Position numbers and translations under genes: made by a program
The notes under the pieces: model-generated
What the model was told of the DNA's origin: nothing
Database searches by the model: none
Seen by the model: only the letters and a program-made list of their open reading frames with translations
Shown: positions 15,525 to 23,244 of the stretch, piece by piece
Position numbering within the stretch: position 1 is the stretch's first letter
How the letters are laid out: every line of letters begins with the position of its first letter
DNA from: Caulobacter segnis
GTDB taxonomy: Bacteria > Pseudomonadota > Alphaproteobacteria > Caulobacterales > Caulobacteraceae
Assembly (NCBI RefSeq): GCF_003243465.1
Contig: NZ_QFQZ01000037.1
Coordinates: 1-44,451 of the forward strand
Direction of reading: 5' to 3'
Length of the DNA stretch: 44,451 nt

Positions 15525-16786
15525 CCGACCTGGCCTGGATCGAGGGCGCGGTCGTCGCCGCTCGGCCCCAGGCCATGGCGGCGCTGCTGCGCTACTTCCG
15601 CGACATGGACGCGGCCGAGGAGGCCTTTCAGGACGCCTGCCTGCGGGCGCTGAAGGCCTGGCCCAGGAACGGTCCGCCGCGCGATCCGACGGCCTGGCTG
15701 ATCATGGTCGGCCGCAACGCCGCCATCGACGCCGTCCGCAAGACCAGCCGCAACGCGCCGCTGCCGCCCGAGGAGCTGCTCTCCGATCTGGAAGACGCCG
15801 AGGCCGACGCGGCCGAGCGCCTGGACGGTTCGCACTATCGCGACGACGTCCTGCGCCTGCTGTTCATCTGCTGTCATCCCGACCTGCCGGCCACCCAGCA
15901 GATCGCCCTGGCCCTGCGCATCGTCTCGGGCTTCACAGTCCGCGAGATCGCCCGCGCCTTCCTGGTCAGCGAGGCGGCGATGGAGCAGCGCATCACCCGC
16001 GCCAAGGCCAGGATCGGCGCCGGCGACGCGCCGTTCGAAGCTCCCGGTCCCGTCGAGCGGGCGCAGCGCTTCGCCGCCGTAGCGACAATGATCTACTTGG
16101 TCTTCAACGAGGGCTATTCGGCCAGCGGCCGGGCGGTGGAGGCGCGGGGTGGTCTCTGCGACGAGGCGATCCGGCTGGCGCGCCTGCTGCTGCGGCTGTT
16201 CCCGGCCGAGCCGGAGATGATGGGACTGACCGCGCTGCTGTTGCTGCAGCACGCCCGCGCCGAGGCCCGCTTTTCCGCGGACGGAAACGCCATCCTGCTT
16301 GAGGATCAGGATCGAAGCCTCTGGAATCGCAAGATGATCGGCGAAGGCCTCGCCCTGATCGACAAGGCCATGCTCAAGCGCGACCCGGGCCCCTACCAGG
16401 TGCAGGCGGCGATCGCCGCCTTGCATGCGCGCGCCGCTCGGCCCGAGGACACCGACTGGCGGGGCGTCGACCAGCTCTACGCCGCGCTGGAGATCATGCA
16501 GCCATCGCCGGTGGTGACCCTGAACCGCGCCGTGGCGACGGCCAAGGTGCGCGGGCCGGAAGCCGCCTTGGCGATGGTCGAACCGTTGGGCGCGCGGCTG
16601 GACGGCTATTTCCACTATCACGGCGCGCGCGGCGCCTTCCTGTTGCAGGCTGGGCGTGGCCACGAGGCGCGCCAGGCCTTCGACCGCGCCATCGCCCTGG
16701 CCAACACCGCCGCCGAGGCCGCCAGCATTCGCCTGTACCTGGATCGGCTCACGGCCGAGGCGAGAACGACCCCACACGGCGCCTGA
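15521..16786 (+). CDS. RNA polymerase sigma factor, ECF42-type, with C-terminal extension
   Basis: 421 aa, much longer than typical ECF sigmas (about 180-200 aa). Region 2 is at MAALLRYFRDMDAAEEAFQD to WLIMVGRNAAIDAVRK, region 4 at LALRIVSGFTVREIARAFLV then SEAAMEQRITRAKARI. The rest (about residues 180-421) is a helical, TPR-like extension that includes YLVFNEGYSASGR, the conserved start of the DUF6596 region. Pairing with a DGPF protein is a known signature of the ECF42 group; there is no anti-sigma gene next to it, and the extension is thought to regulate activity. It overlaps the DGPF gene by 4 bp and would be autoregulated or constitutively expressed with it; no conserved promoter is identified. 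Confidence 0.88.
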   Translation: MTDLAWIEGAVVAARPQAMAALLRYFRDMDAAEEAFQDACLRALKAWPRNGPPRDPTAWLIMVGRNAAIDAVRKTSRNAPLPPEELLSDLEDAEADAAERLDGSHYRDDVLRLLFICCHPDLPATQQIALALRIVSGFTVREIARAFLVSEAAMEQRITRAKARIGAGDAPFEAPGPVERAQRFAAVATMIYLVFNEGYSASGRAVEARGGLCDEAIRLARLLLRLFPAEPEMMGLTALLLLQHARAEARFSADGNAILLEDQDRSLWNRKMIGEGLALIDKAMLKRDPGPYQVQAAIAALHARAARPEDTDWRGVDQLYAALEIMQPSPVVTLNRAVATAKVRGPEAALAMVEPLGARLDGYFHYHGARGAFLLQAGRGHEARQAFDRAIALANTAAEAASIRLYLDRLTAEARTTPHGA

Positions 16787-16818
16787 ACGGCGACGCATAG
16801 TGAGTTCGCGCTACAAAT

Positions 16819-16833
16819 GTTCTTGAAATGTTC
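16819..16833 (+). promoter_or_regulatory. LexA/SOS box GTTC-N7-GTTC
   Basis: The sequence GTTCTTGAAATGTTC exactly fits the alphaproteobacterial LexA operator GTTC-N7-GTTC, as described in Caulobacter and Rhodobacter. It ends 23 bp before the ATG of the radical SAM gene, a position fit for repression. The match is visible in the sequence; LexA control is inferred. Confidence 0.8.
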
Positions 16834-16856
16834 CGTTGTCGTGGCATCATTCCACC

Positions 16857-17942
16857 ATGGCCCTGGCGACGAACATCAAGGGCGCGGTCCCCCGGGGACG
16901 CGGCGCGCGCTCCAACCGCACCGGGCGCTTCGAAGCCGTGGAGCGCGAAGCGTTCGACGACGGCTGGGGCGAGGAGGAAGAGCCCCGGCAGCTGAAGACC
17001 GAGCTGCAGCCGATGAAGTCGCGGACGATCATCGCCCGCAACCAGAGCCCTGATGTCGGCTTCGATCGCTCGATCAATCCGTATCGCGGATGCAGCCACG
17101 GCTGCATCTACTGTTACGCCCGGCCCGCCCACGCCTATCTGGGCCTGTCGCCAGGTCTCGATTTCGAAAGCAAGATCTTCTTCAAGCCGCACGCTGGCGA
17201 GCTGCTGGAGAAGGAGCTGGCCAAGGCCAGCTACACGCCGGCGACCATCCATATCGGCGGCGACACCGACCCCTACCAGCCCGACGAAAAGCAACTGCGC
17301 GTGACGCGGCAGGTGATCGAGGTGCTGGAGCGCTACAGCCATCCGTTCACGATCATCACCAAATCGGCGCTGATCCTGCGCGATCTGGATATCTATGCGC
17401 GGCTGGCCGAGCGGAAGCTGACCCGGGTGGCGATCTCGATCACCACGCTGGACCGCAAGCTGGCGCGCAGCATGGAGCCGCGCGCGGCGACGCCCGGCAA
17501 GCGGATCGAGGCGGTGCGGCGACTGACGGAGGCCGGCGTGCCGGTGACGGTGATGTTCGCCCCCGCCATCCCCGGTCTCAACGACCACGAGGTCGAGGCG
17601 GTGCTTGAGGCCTCGGCCAAGGCCGGGGCGCGCGGCGCCGGCTATGTGGCGCTGCGCCTGCCGCGTGAGATCGCCCAGCTGTTCGAGGAGTGGCTGGAGA
17701 CCGATCACCCCGATCGCGCCCGCCGCGTGATGTCGCTGGTGCGTCAGGTGCGGCGGGGCGAGACCTACCGCTCGGGCTGGGGCGAGCGCATGACGGGCGA
17801 GGGGCCGGTGGCGGAGGTGCTGCGCCAGCGCTTTCACCTGGCGGTCAAGAAGTTCGGCCTGGACCAGCCGTGGACGCCTCTGGACTGCAGCCAGTTCCAG
17901 CGGCCGGTGCTGGGCGGGTCGCAGATGGACTTGTTCGGGTAG
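16857..17942 (+). CDS. PA0069-family radical SAM protein (SplB-like)
   Basis: 361 aa. A CX3CX2C radical SAM cluster motif is visible at residues 79-86 (CSHGCIYC) followed by YARPAHAYLGLSPGLDFESK, the typical sequence of PA0069-type proteins. These are distantly related to spore photoproduct lyase (SplB) and their reaction is not established; a DNA-repair role has been suggested for relatives. The C terminus (QFQRPVLGGSQMDLFG) is conserved in the family. There is no signal peptide. Start chosen at 16857, next to the LexA box, since it gives MALATNIKGAVPRGRGARSN; upstream codons (MSWHHST) would overlap the 3' side of the box less well. LexA control is likely. Confidence 0.88.
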   Translation: MALATNIKGAVPRGRGARSNRTGRFEAVEREAFDDGWGEEEEPRQLKTELQPMKSRTIIARNQSPDVGFDRSINPYRGCSHGCIYCYARPAHAYLGLSPGLDFESKIFFKPHAGELLEKELAKASYTPATIHIGGDTDPYQPDEKQLRVTRQVIEVLERYSHPFTIITKSALILRDLDIYARLAERKLTRVAISITTLDRKLARSMEPRAATPGKRIEAVRRLTEAGVPVTVMFAPAIPGLNDHEVEAVLEASAKAGARGAGYVALRLPREIAQLFEEWLETDHPDRARRVMSLVRQVRRGETYRSGWGERMTGEGPVAEVLRQRFHLAVKKFGLDQPWTPLDCSQFQRPVLGGSQMDLFG

Positions 17943-17975
17943 GGGGCGTGCAACACGGACTCCAAGCAAAATCGC

Positions 17976-18115
17976 GCCTTCCTGGGCCTTGTGCCCAGGA
18001 CCCATGCTGGCGGCGAGCTCACGCGTGTAGCCTAGTAGGAGCTGGTCAACCGAGATCACCTCTCGAATTCAACTGTGGTTGAGCGATGGGTCCTGGGCAC
18101 GAGGCGCAGGAAGGC
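17976..18115. repeat. Intergenic paired-hairpin repeat 1
   Basis: Two inverted arms of 30 bp face each other: 17976-18005 (ends GGACCCAT) and 18086-18115 (starts ATGGGTCC), matching at 28 of 30 positions. Each arm can itself fold (CCTGGGC...GCCCAGG in the first). The spacer is 80 bp. The core ACCCAT...ATGGGT recurs in the repeat at 34545. The element fills the gap between the radical SAM gene and the small glycosyltransferase-like gene, and shows no coding signal. Confidence 0.75.
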
Positions 18116-18188
18116 AGGTTAAATGTCTTCTAGGCTAGGGCTTGGCTTTGCCGCTTGACCCCGAGCCGCCCTCTGGCGAAGCAGGGGC

Positions 18189-18644
18189 ATGATCTCCGTC
18201 GTGCTGCTCGCTTCCGAGGACCTGCCGGGCCTGGCCGGCCAGATGGCCATGCTGGTGCCTGCCGCCGTCGATGGACTGGTCAAGGAGGTGATCCTGGTCG
18301 GCCGCGCCGAACCCGGCGTCGAGGCCCTGGTCGAGGATAGCGGCGCGCGGCTGGTCTCGGTCGAGGGCGACGCGGCGGCTTGCCTGGCGGCGGGCGCGGC
18401 GGCGGCGCGCGGCGACTGGATCCTGACCCTGCGGGCGGCGCCGGCCTTGCGCGAAGGCTGGCGGGAGCCCGTCGAGAAACATCTCGCGGGCGGCGGCGGA
18501 GCTTCGGCTGTCCTGGGCGCGCCGGGCGGGCTGCTGGCGCGCCGGCTGCACGGCGTTCTGGTTCGTCGCCTGGACTGGCCGGCGCAGAGCGGCGAGGAGC
18601 GGGCGCTGGCGAAGGCGCTCAAAGCTCGGCGACTGGTCTACTAG
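18189..18644 (+). CDS. Short glycosyltransferase family 2-like protein
   Basis: 151 aa. It begins MISVVLLASEDLPGLAGQMA with a GT-A-like Rossmann beta-strand pattern, and continues DGLVKEVILVGRAEPGVEA, then a GDWILTLRAAPALREGW segment where a DxD-like motif would be expected but none is clear, so donor-sugar binding is doubtful. About half the length of normal GT2 domains. RBS GCAGGGGC precedes the ATG. Function is unknown; it may be a remnant or a specialised small GT2-like protein. It converges with the lytic transglycosylase gene and is flanked by hairpin repeats on both sides. Confidence 0.65.
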   Translation: MISVVLLASEDLPGLAGQMAMLVPAAVDGLVKEVILVGRAEPGVEALVEDSGARLVSVEGDAAACLAAGAAAARGDWILTLRAAPALREGWREPVEKHLAGGGGASAVLGAPGGLLARRLHGVLVRRLDWPAQSGEERALAKALKARRLVY

Positions 18645-18661
18645 CAACGTCCAACGGACCG

Positions 18662-18775
18662 CCCCGGCGAACGCCGGGTCCGGATCGCGTTGACGCTCTA
18701 TGAGGGCTCCCGCAGCGGATGGGCGCCTTCACTCAAAAGACTCGGGAAGAAGCTGGGCCCCGGCGTTCGCCGAGG
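18662..18775. repeat. Intergenic paired-hairpin repeat 2
   Basis: Arms at 18662-18681 (CCCCGGCGAACGCCGGGTCC) and 18755-18775 (GGGCCCCGGCGTTCGCCGAG plus G) are inverted copies with a few mismatches. Each arm holds an internal palindrome around CGGCGAACGCCG. The spacer is about 73 bp. It lies between two convergent genes, may also act as a transcription stop, and belongs by architecture, though not by exact sequence, with the repeats at 17976 and 34545. Confidence 0.6.
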
Positions 18776-18797
18776 AGGTCGGAGGTCAAGACCGGCC

Positions 18798-20396
18798 CTA
18801 CGGCAGGGCGCTGACCAGCTCGCCGATCGAGGTGACCTGCTGCACCTTGGGGTCCAGCCGGAAATCGACCAGCCGCGCGCCGCTGGCCACGGCGTCGAGC
18901 GTGCGGTTCTCCGCGCCCATCAGCCTGCGGTAGGTCCAGTAGCTGGCCATCACCTTCTCGACGTAGTTGCGGGTCTCCTGGAACGGCAGGCTCTCGATCA
19001 GCAGCAGGCTGTCGCAGTCGGCGCCCAGTTGCTGCAGCGTGCGGTTCAGCGTGCCCGGTCCGCCGTTATAGGCCGCAACGGCGCGGAGGATGTCGGGGCT
19101 CTGCAGGCCGCGATCCATCAGCCAGGTGAAATAGTCCTGGCCGACCCGCAGATTGAAGGCTGGATCGAACAACGGCGTGGTGTCGGCGAGCAGCTTGTCG
19201 TCGCCGGCGGCGCGCGCGGCGGCGACCGGCATCACCTGCATCAGGCCCACGGCCCCGGCGTTCGAGACCGCCAGCGGGTCGAAGCGGCTCTCCTGGCGCA
19301 CCAGGGCGTAGACCAGGGCCTTGTCGAGCGTGAAGCCGCCGATCGGCTCCAGGGCGGGGAGGGGATAGTCCTCGCCGCCGACCCGGCGCGTCGGGCGGCC
19401 CGCGTTCAGCGGCGCGTTGGCGTTGAGCGCCAGGGCCAGCGTCGTCCAGTCGCCGCGCAGGTTCTCGCTCTCGGCCAGCGAAAGACCGGCGCGCAGCTCC
19501 TCGCCGGCTTCGCGCCAGCGACCGATCTGAGCCAGGGCGGCGGCGCGGTGGGCGCGCGGATCCGAGCGTAGCAGGCGATCCAGAGAGGCGCTGTCAGGAC
19601 CAGCGTAGGCGGCGCGGGTCAGCAGGGCCGCGATCGGATCTTCCAGGTCATCCGACGTCGCCATGCCCGCCAGGGCCAGCTGCCGTGAGGCGATCATGCC
19701 GTAGAAGGTGTGGGGCGCGGCGCTGGCCTTGACCAGCCACTGGCGGGCGCGGTCCTCCCCGCCGGCCTGGCTGGCCGCCCGCGCGGCCCAGAAGGCGCCG
19801 GCGGCGCGCATCCACTCGTCCTGGCCCGGATCGTCGGCGACCTGCTGGAAGAACCTCTGGGCCTGGCCAGCGTCGCCGAGCCGATAGGCGGAGAGCCCCG
19901 CGATCCAGCGCTCGCCGCTGGCGATCGCCAGGGACAGGGCCCGGCGGACGTCGCCGGAATAATAGGCCTCGCGGGCGGCGCGGCCCTTGTCGGCCGCCGG
20001 CGGCTTGCGGTCGCCCGCGACGAATAGGGCCGGCGCCATCGGCGCGGCGACAGCCTTGCCGGCGGGCTTGCGCTTGACCGCCAGGGCGTAGATCCGCTCC
20101 GCGCCCGCTTCGTCGGCATAGCGGTCCAGCCAGCCGGTCAGCTCGTCATAGCGCGCCGCATAAAGCGTTGGATGCATCAGCTTGGCGAAGGCCAGGCGGC
20201 CGGACAGGCTGCGGTCGCGGGTGTTGGCGAAGGCCGCTTCGGCGGCGTCGAAGTCACCGCGATCGACGGCGGCGAAGGCTGCGCGATAGGCGCGGGCGTC
20301 GTCCTGCGACAACGGCTCGAGCGCGCTGGCGTGCGCGATCGTAAAGCTGAGGAGGAAGGCCGAAACCACGGCCAGAGCGCGAGTCCAAAGCTGCAA
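18798..20396 (-). CDS. Lytic transglycosylase (Slt70-type, SLT domain)
   Basis: 532 aa. A signal peptide (MQLWTRALAVVSAFLLSFTI, cleavage near AHASA) sends it to the periplasm. A long alpha-helical, repeat-rich region (about residues 30-330) precedes the C-terminal SLT domain: LVYALVRQESRFDP with catalytic Glu369, VSNAGAVGLMQVMPVAA, LFDPAFNLRVGQDYFTWLMD, and AVAAYNGGPGTLNRTLQQL. It cleaves the glycan strand of peptidoglycan, forming 1,6-anhydro-MurNAc ends, in wall growth and recycling. Length and order match Slt70-like soluble enzymes. The start lies 57 bp from the start of the uracil-DNA glycosylase gene on the same strand, upstream, so cotranscription is plausible. Confidence 0.93.
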   Translation of the reverse strand: MQLWTRALAVVSAFLLSFTIAHASALEPLSQDDARAYRAAFAAVDRGDFDAAEAAFANTRDRSLSGRLAFAKLMHPTLYAARYDELTGWLDRYADEAGAERIYALAVKRKPAGKAVAAPMAPALFVAGDRKPPAADKGRAAREAYYSGDVRRALSLAIASGERWIAGLSAYRLGDAGQAQRFFQQVADDPGQDEWMRAAGAFWAARAASQAGGEDRARQWLVKASAAPHTFYGMIASRQLALAGMATSDDLEDPIAALLTRAAYAGPDSASLDRLLRSDPRAHRAAALAQIGRWREAGEELRAGLSLAESENLRGDWTTLALALNANAPLNAGRPTRRVGGEDYPLPALEPIGGFTLDKALVYALVRQESRFDPLAVSNAGAVGLMQVMPVAAARAAGDDKLLADTTPLFDPAFNLRVGQDYFTWLMDRGLQSPDILRAVAAYNGGPGTLNRTLQQLGADCDSLLLIESLPFQETRNYVEKVMASYWTYRRLMGAENRTLDAVASGARLVDFRLDPKVQQVTSIGELVSALP

Positions 20397-20453
20397 AAGC
20401 CATCCGCGCGCCCCCGAAGTCGCGCGTCCCCGTTCAACTGGTCGGCGAGAGTT

Positions 20454-21272
20454 CTAGTGGGGCCGCTCGGGGCGATCAAGCCGTTCGGTTAATGTCAGAA
20501 GGTCTTGCCACGCCTTCTTTTTCTGGGCCGGGGTCCGCAGCAGGAAGGCTGGGTGCAGGGTCGGCATGGCCGGCAGCTCGGTGGCCTTGTCCTCGGACAG
20601 CCACTCGAACCAGCGGCCGCGCATGGTCAGGATGCCCTCGTCGCGTTTCAGCATCGCCTTGGCCGAAGCGCCGCCGGCCAGCAGAAGCATCTTCGGCTTC
20701 ACCAGCGCGATGGCGCGTTCGACGAAGGGGGCGCAGACGGCCTGCTCCTGCGGGGTCGGCGTGCGGTTGCCGGGCGGACGCCAAAAGACGGTGTTGGTGA
20801 TGAAGGCGCGGCCTTCCAGGCCCGCCGCCTTCAGCATCCGATCCAGCAGCTTGCCCGCGCGGCCAACGAACGGCGCGCCTTGCGCGTCCTCGTCGGCGCC
20901 GGGACCTTCGCCGATGATCATCAGCGGCGCGTCGGCGACGCCCCGCGAAAACACCGCCTGCTTGGCGCCCTGCGTCTTCAGCGAACAGCCGTCGAAGGCG
21001 GCGATGGCGGCGGCCAGGCTGTCGAGATCCTGGCAGGCGGCGGCGGCGGCCCTGGCCGCGGCGATCGCCGTGGCGACATCGGGACCGCGCACGGCGGCCA
21101 GGCTCGGCCGCATGGGCGGCGGAGGCGGCGGCGGCTGGCTCCGGGCCCGAAGCATCGCCGCGCCCTCGGCCAGTCGATCGATCGGCGCGTCGGCGTACGA
21201 GACCTCGACGCCCGCATCGGCCCAGAAGGCCAGCAGGCTCTCGACGGCGCGTTGATCGACGGCGGGGCTCAT
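20454..21272 (-). CDS. Uracil-DNA glycosylase family 4-like protein
   Basis: 272 aa. A Pro-rich linker (PPPPPPP) separates a short N-terminal region from the UDG core: MIIGEGPGADEDAQGAPFVG, AGKLLDRMLKAAGLEGRAFI, TNTVFWRPPGNRTPTPQE and the C-terminal MPTLHPAFLLR. The family removes uracil from DNA in base-excision repair. In family 4 four Cys hold a 4Fe-4S cluster; by comparison with the Thermus protein, two here are replaced (the first by Phe in FDGCSLK, the third by Trp in FWRPP). So the cluster may be lost. There is no LexA box upstream. It is upstream of the transglycosylase gene on the same strand. Confidence 0.88.
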   Translation of the reverse strand: MSPAVDQRAVESLLAFWADAGVEVSYADAPIDRLAEGAAMLRARSQPPPPPPPMRPSLAAVRGPDVATAIAAARAAAAACQDLDSLAAAIAAFDGCSLKTQGAKQAVFSRGVADAPLMIIGEGPGADEDAQGAPFVGRAGKLLDRMLKAAGLEGRAFITNTVFWRPPGNRTPTPQEQAVCAPFVERAIALVKPKMLLLAGGASAKAMLKRDEGILTMRGRWFEWLSEDKATELPAMPTLHPAFLLRTPAQKKKAWQDLLTLTERLDRPERPH

Positions 21273-21484
21273 GTCACCGTCATAAAGCGGGACGACCGAA
21301 AAAGTCAGCGCTTTTGGCGAAAGCGGGCGACGAATTCGGAACCCCGGAGCGTTGAGAAGGTCCTATCCACGCTGCGGCGCAGCGAAAATTTACGGCGGAC
21401 GCTTGACCGCCTCCGCGTCACGTCAGGATAAGCTGTGATTCAAACAGCGATAAGACGGGCCGGTCGGCCCAGCCGGGAGAACCC

Positions 21485-23155
21485 ATGAGCGAAGACCTCG
21501 AACGCGAGTCGATGGAGTACGACGTCGTGATCGTCGGCGGCGGTCCCGCGGGGCTCTCGGCCGCGATCCGGCTCAAGCAGATGGCCGCCAAGGTCGGGAC
21601 CGAGATTTCGGTGGCCTTGCTGGAAAAGGGCTCGGAAGTCGGCGCGCACATCCTGTCGGGCGCGGTGATCGACCCCAAGGGCCTGGCCGAACTGTTCCCG
21701 AACTGGAAGGAAGAGGGCGCGCCGCTTGAGACGCCGGTCACCAAGGACCGCTTCAAGCTCTTGGGTCCGCAGGGCGAGCTTTCCCTGCCGATGTTCGCCA
21801 TGCCGCCGTTCATGCATAACCACGGCTGCTATATCGCCTCGCTGGCCAACCTGACCCGCTGGCTCGCCACCAAGGCCGAGGAGCTGGGCGTCGAGATCTA
21901 TCCGGGCTTTGCGGCCTCTGATCTGGTCTGGAACGACGACGGCTCGGTCAAGGGCGTGGTCGTCGGCGTCGTCGGCATCGCCAAGGACGGCCACCACAAG
22001 CCGGACTACCAGCCGGGCATGGAGCTGCACGGCAAGTACGTCTTCATCGCTGAGGGCGTGCGCGGCTCGCTGGCCAAGCAGCTGATCGCCAAGTTCAAGC
22101 TGGACGAGGGCAAGTCGCCGCAGAAGTACGGCATCGGCATCAAGGAGCTGTGGCAGGTCCCGCCGGAGAAGCACCAGCCGGGCCTGGCCGAGCACACGAC
22201 CGGCTGGCCGCTGGACAACAAGACCGGCGGCGGCAGCTTCATGTACCACTTCGGGGACAACTACGTGGCCATCGGCTACGTCGTGCACCTGAACTACAAG
22301 AACCCCTGGCTGTCGCCGTTCGACGAGTTCCAGCGCTTCAAGCAGCACCCCTCCGTGCGGCCCTATCTGGAAGGCGGCAAGCGCATCGCCTATGGCGCGC
22401 GGGCCATCACCGAGGGCGGCTACCAGTCGGTGCCGAAGCTGACCTTCCCGGGCGGGGCGCTGATCGGCTGCTCGGCCGGCTTCGTCAACGTGCCGCGCAT
22501 CAAGGGCAGCCACAACGCGGTCAAGACCGGCATGCTGGCCGCCGAGGCCGCGTTCGAGGCGGTCCAGGCCGGCCGCGCCAGCGACGAGCTGACGGCCTAC
22601 CAGGCGTCCTACGAAAAGTCGTGGGTGGCCAAGGAACTCAAGATCGTCCGCAACGCCAAGCCGCTGCTGGGCAAGTTCGGCACCGCTTTGGGCGGCGCCT
22701 TCGGCATGCTGGACATGTGGACCAACCACCTGTTCGGCTTCTCGTTCTTCGGCACCCTGCCGCACGACAAGACCGACGCGGCCTCCACGGGCCTGGCCAA
22801 GGACTACCAGCCGATCGTCTATCCCAAGCCCGACGGCGTGATCAGCTTCGACAAGCTGTCGAGCGTCTTCCTGTCGGCCACCAACCACGAGGAAGACCAG
22901 CCGGCGCACCTGAAGCTGAAGGACCCGTCGATCCCGATCGCGGTGAACCTGCCCAAGTACGGCGAGCCGGCGCGCCTCTACTGCCCGGCCGGCGTCTACG
23001 AGGTGCTCTACAACGAGCAGGGGCAGGACCCGCGCTTCCAGATCAACGCCCAGAACTGCGTCCACTGCAAAACCTGCGACATCAAGGACCCGTCGCAGAA
23101 CATCGTCTGGACAACACCGGAAGGCGGCGGCGGTCCGAACTATCCGAACATGTAA
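21485..23155 (+). CDS. Electron transfer flavoprotein-ubiquinone oxidoreductase
   Basis: 556 aa, the normal length. ETF-QO oxidises the electron transfer flavoprotein reduced by acyl-CoA and related dehydrogenases and passes electrons to ubiquinone at the inner membrane. The FAD-binding motif is at the N terminus (YDVVIVGGGPAGLSAAIRL). Further family landmarks are EKGSEVGAHILSGAVIDPKG, the GGSFMYHFGDNYVAIGYVVH segment and IGCSAGFVNVPRIKGSHNA. The C terminus carries the 4Fe-4S ligands in LYCPAGVYEV and INAQNCVHCKTCDIKDPSQN. It has its own terminator 24 bp downstream. The 212 bp before it holds a CGCTGCG-G-CGCAGCG palindrome at 21370-21384 of unknown role. Confidence 0.97.
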   Translation: MSEDLERESMEYDVVIVGGGPAGLSAAIRLKQMAAKVGTEISVALLEKGSEVGAHILSGAVIDPKGLAELFPNWKEEGAPLETPVTKDRFKLLGPQGELSLPMFAMPPFMHNHGCYIASLANLTRWLATKAEELGVEIYPGFAASDLVWNDDGSVKGVVVGVVGIAKDGHHKPDYQPGMELHGKYVFIAEGVRGSLAKQLIAKFKLDEGKSPQKYGIGIKELWQVPPEKHQPGLAEHTTGWPLDNKTGGGSFMYHFGDNYVAIGYVVHLNYKNPWLSPFDEFQRFKQHPSVRPYLEGGKRIAYGARAITEGGYQSVPKLTFPGGALIGCSAGFVNVPRIKGSHNAVKTGMLAAEAAFEAVQAGRASDELTAYQASYEKSWVAKELKIVRNAKPLLGKFGTALGGAFGMLDMWTNHLFGFSFFGTLPHDKTDAASTGLAKDYQPIVYPKPDGVISFDKLSSVFLSATNHEEDQPAHLKLKDPSIPIAVNLPKYGEPARLYCPAGVYEVLYNEQGQDPRFQINAQNCVHCKTCDIKDPSQNIVWTTPEGGGGPNYPNM

Positions 23156-23178
23156 GCGCCGCGCCTGAAGCGCTCGGA

Positions 23179-23208
23179 AGCCTCCCGGTTCAAGCCGGGA
23201 GGCTTTTT
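23179..23208 (+). terminator. Rho-independent terminator after ETF-QO
   Basis: A perfect 10-bp stem AGCCTCCCGG (23179-23188) and CCGGGAGGCT (23195-23204), 6-nt loop, directly followed by TTTTTG. It lies 24 bp after the ETF-QO stop and 37 bp before the TPR lipoprotein start. Confidence 0.92.
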
Positions 23209-23244
23209 GTTGCGGACCGCCCCGAAACCTCGGAGGGTGCGGGG

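Noticed and set aside
21370..21384. CGCTGCG-G-CGCAGCG palindrome before ETF-QO as a terminator
   Set aside because: The short AAAATTT flank is not a T-run, and the palindrome lies upstream of ETF-QO, not at the end of a plus-strand gene.
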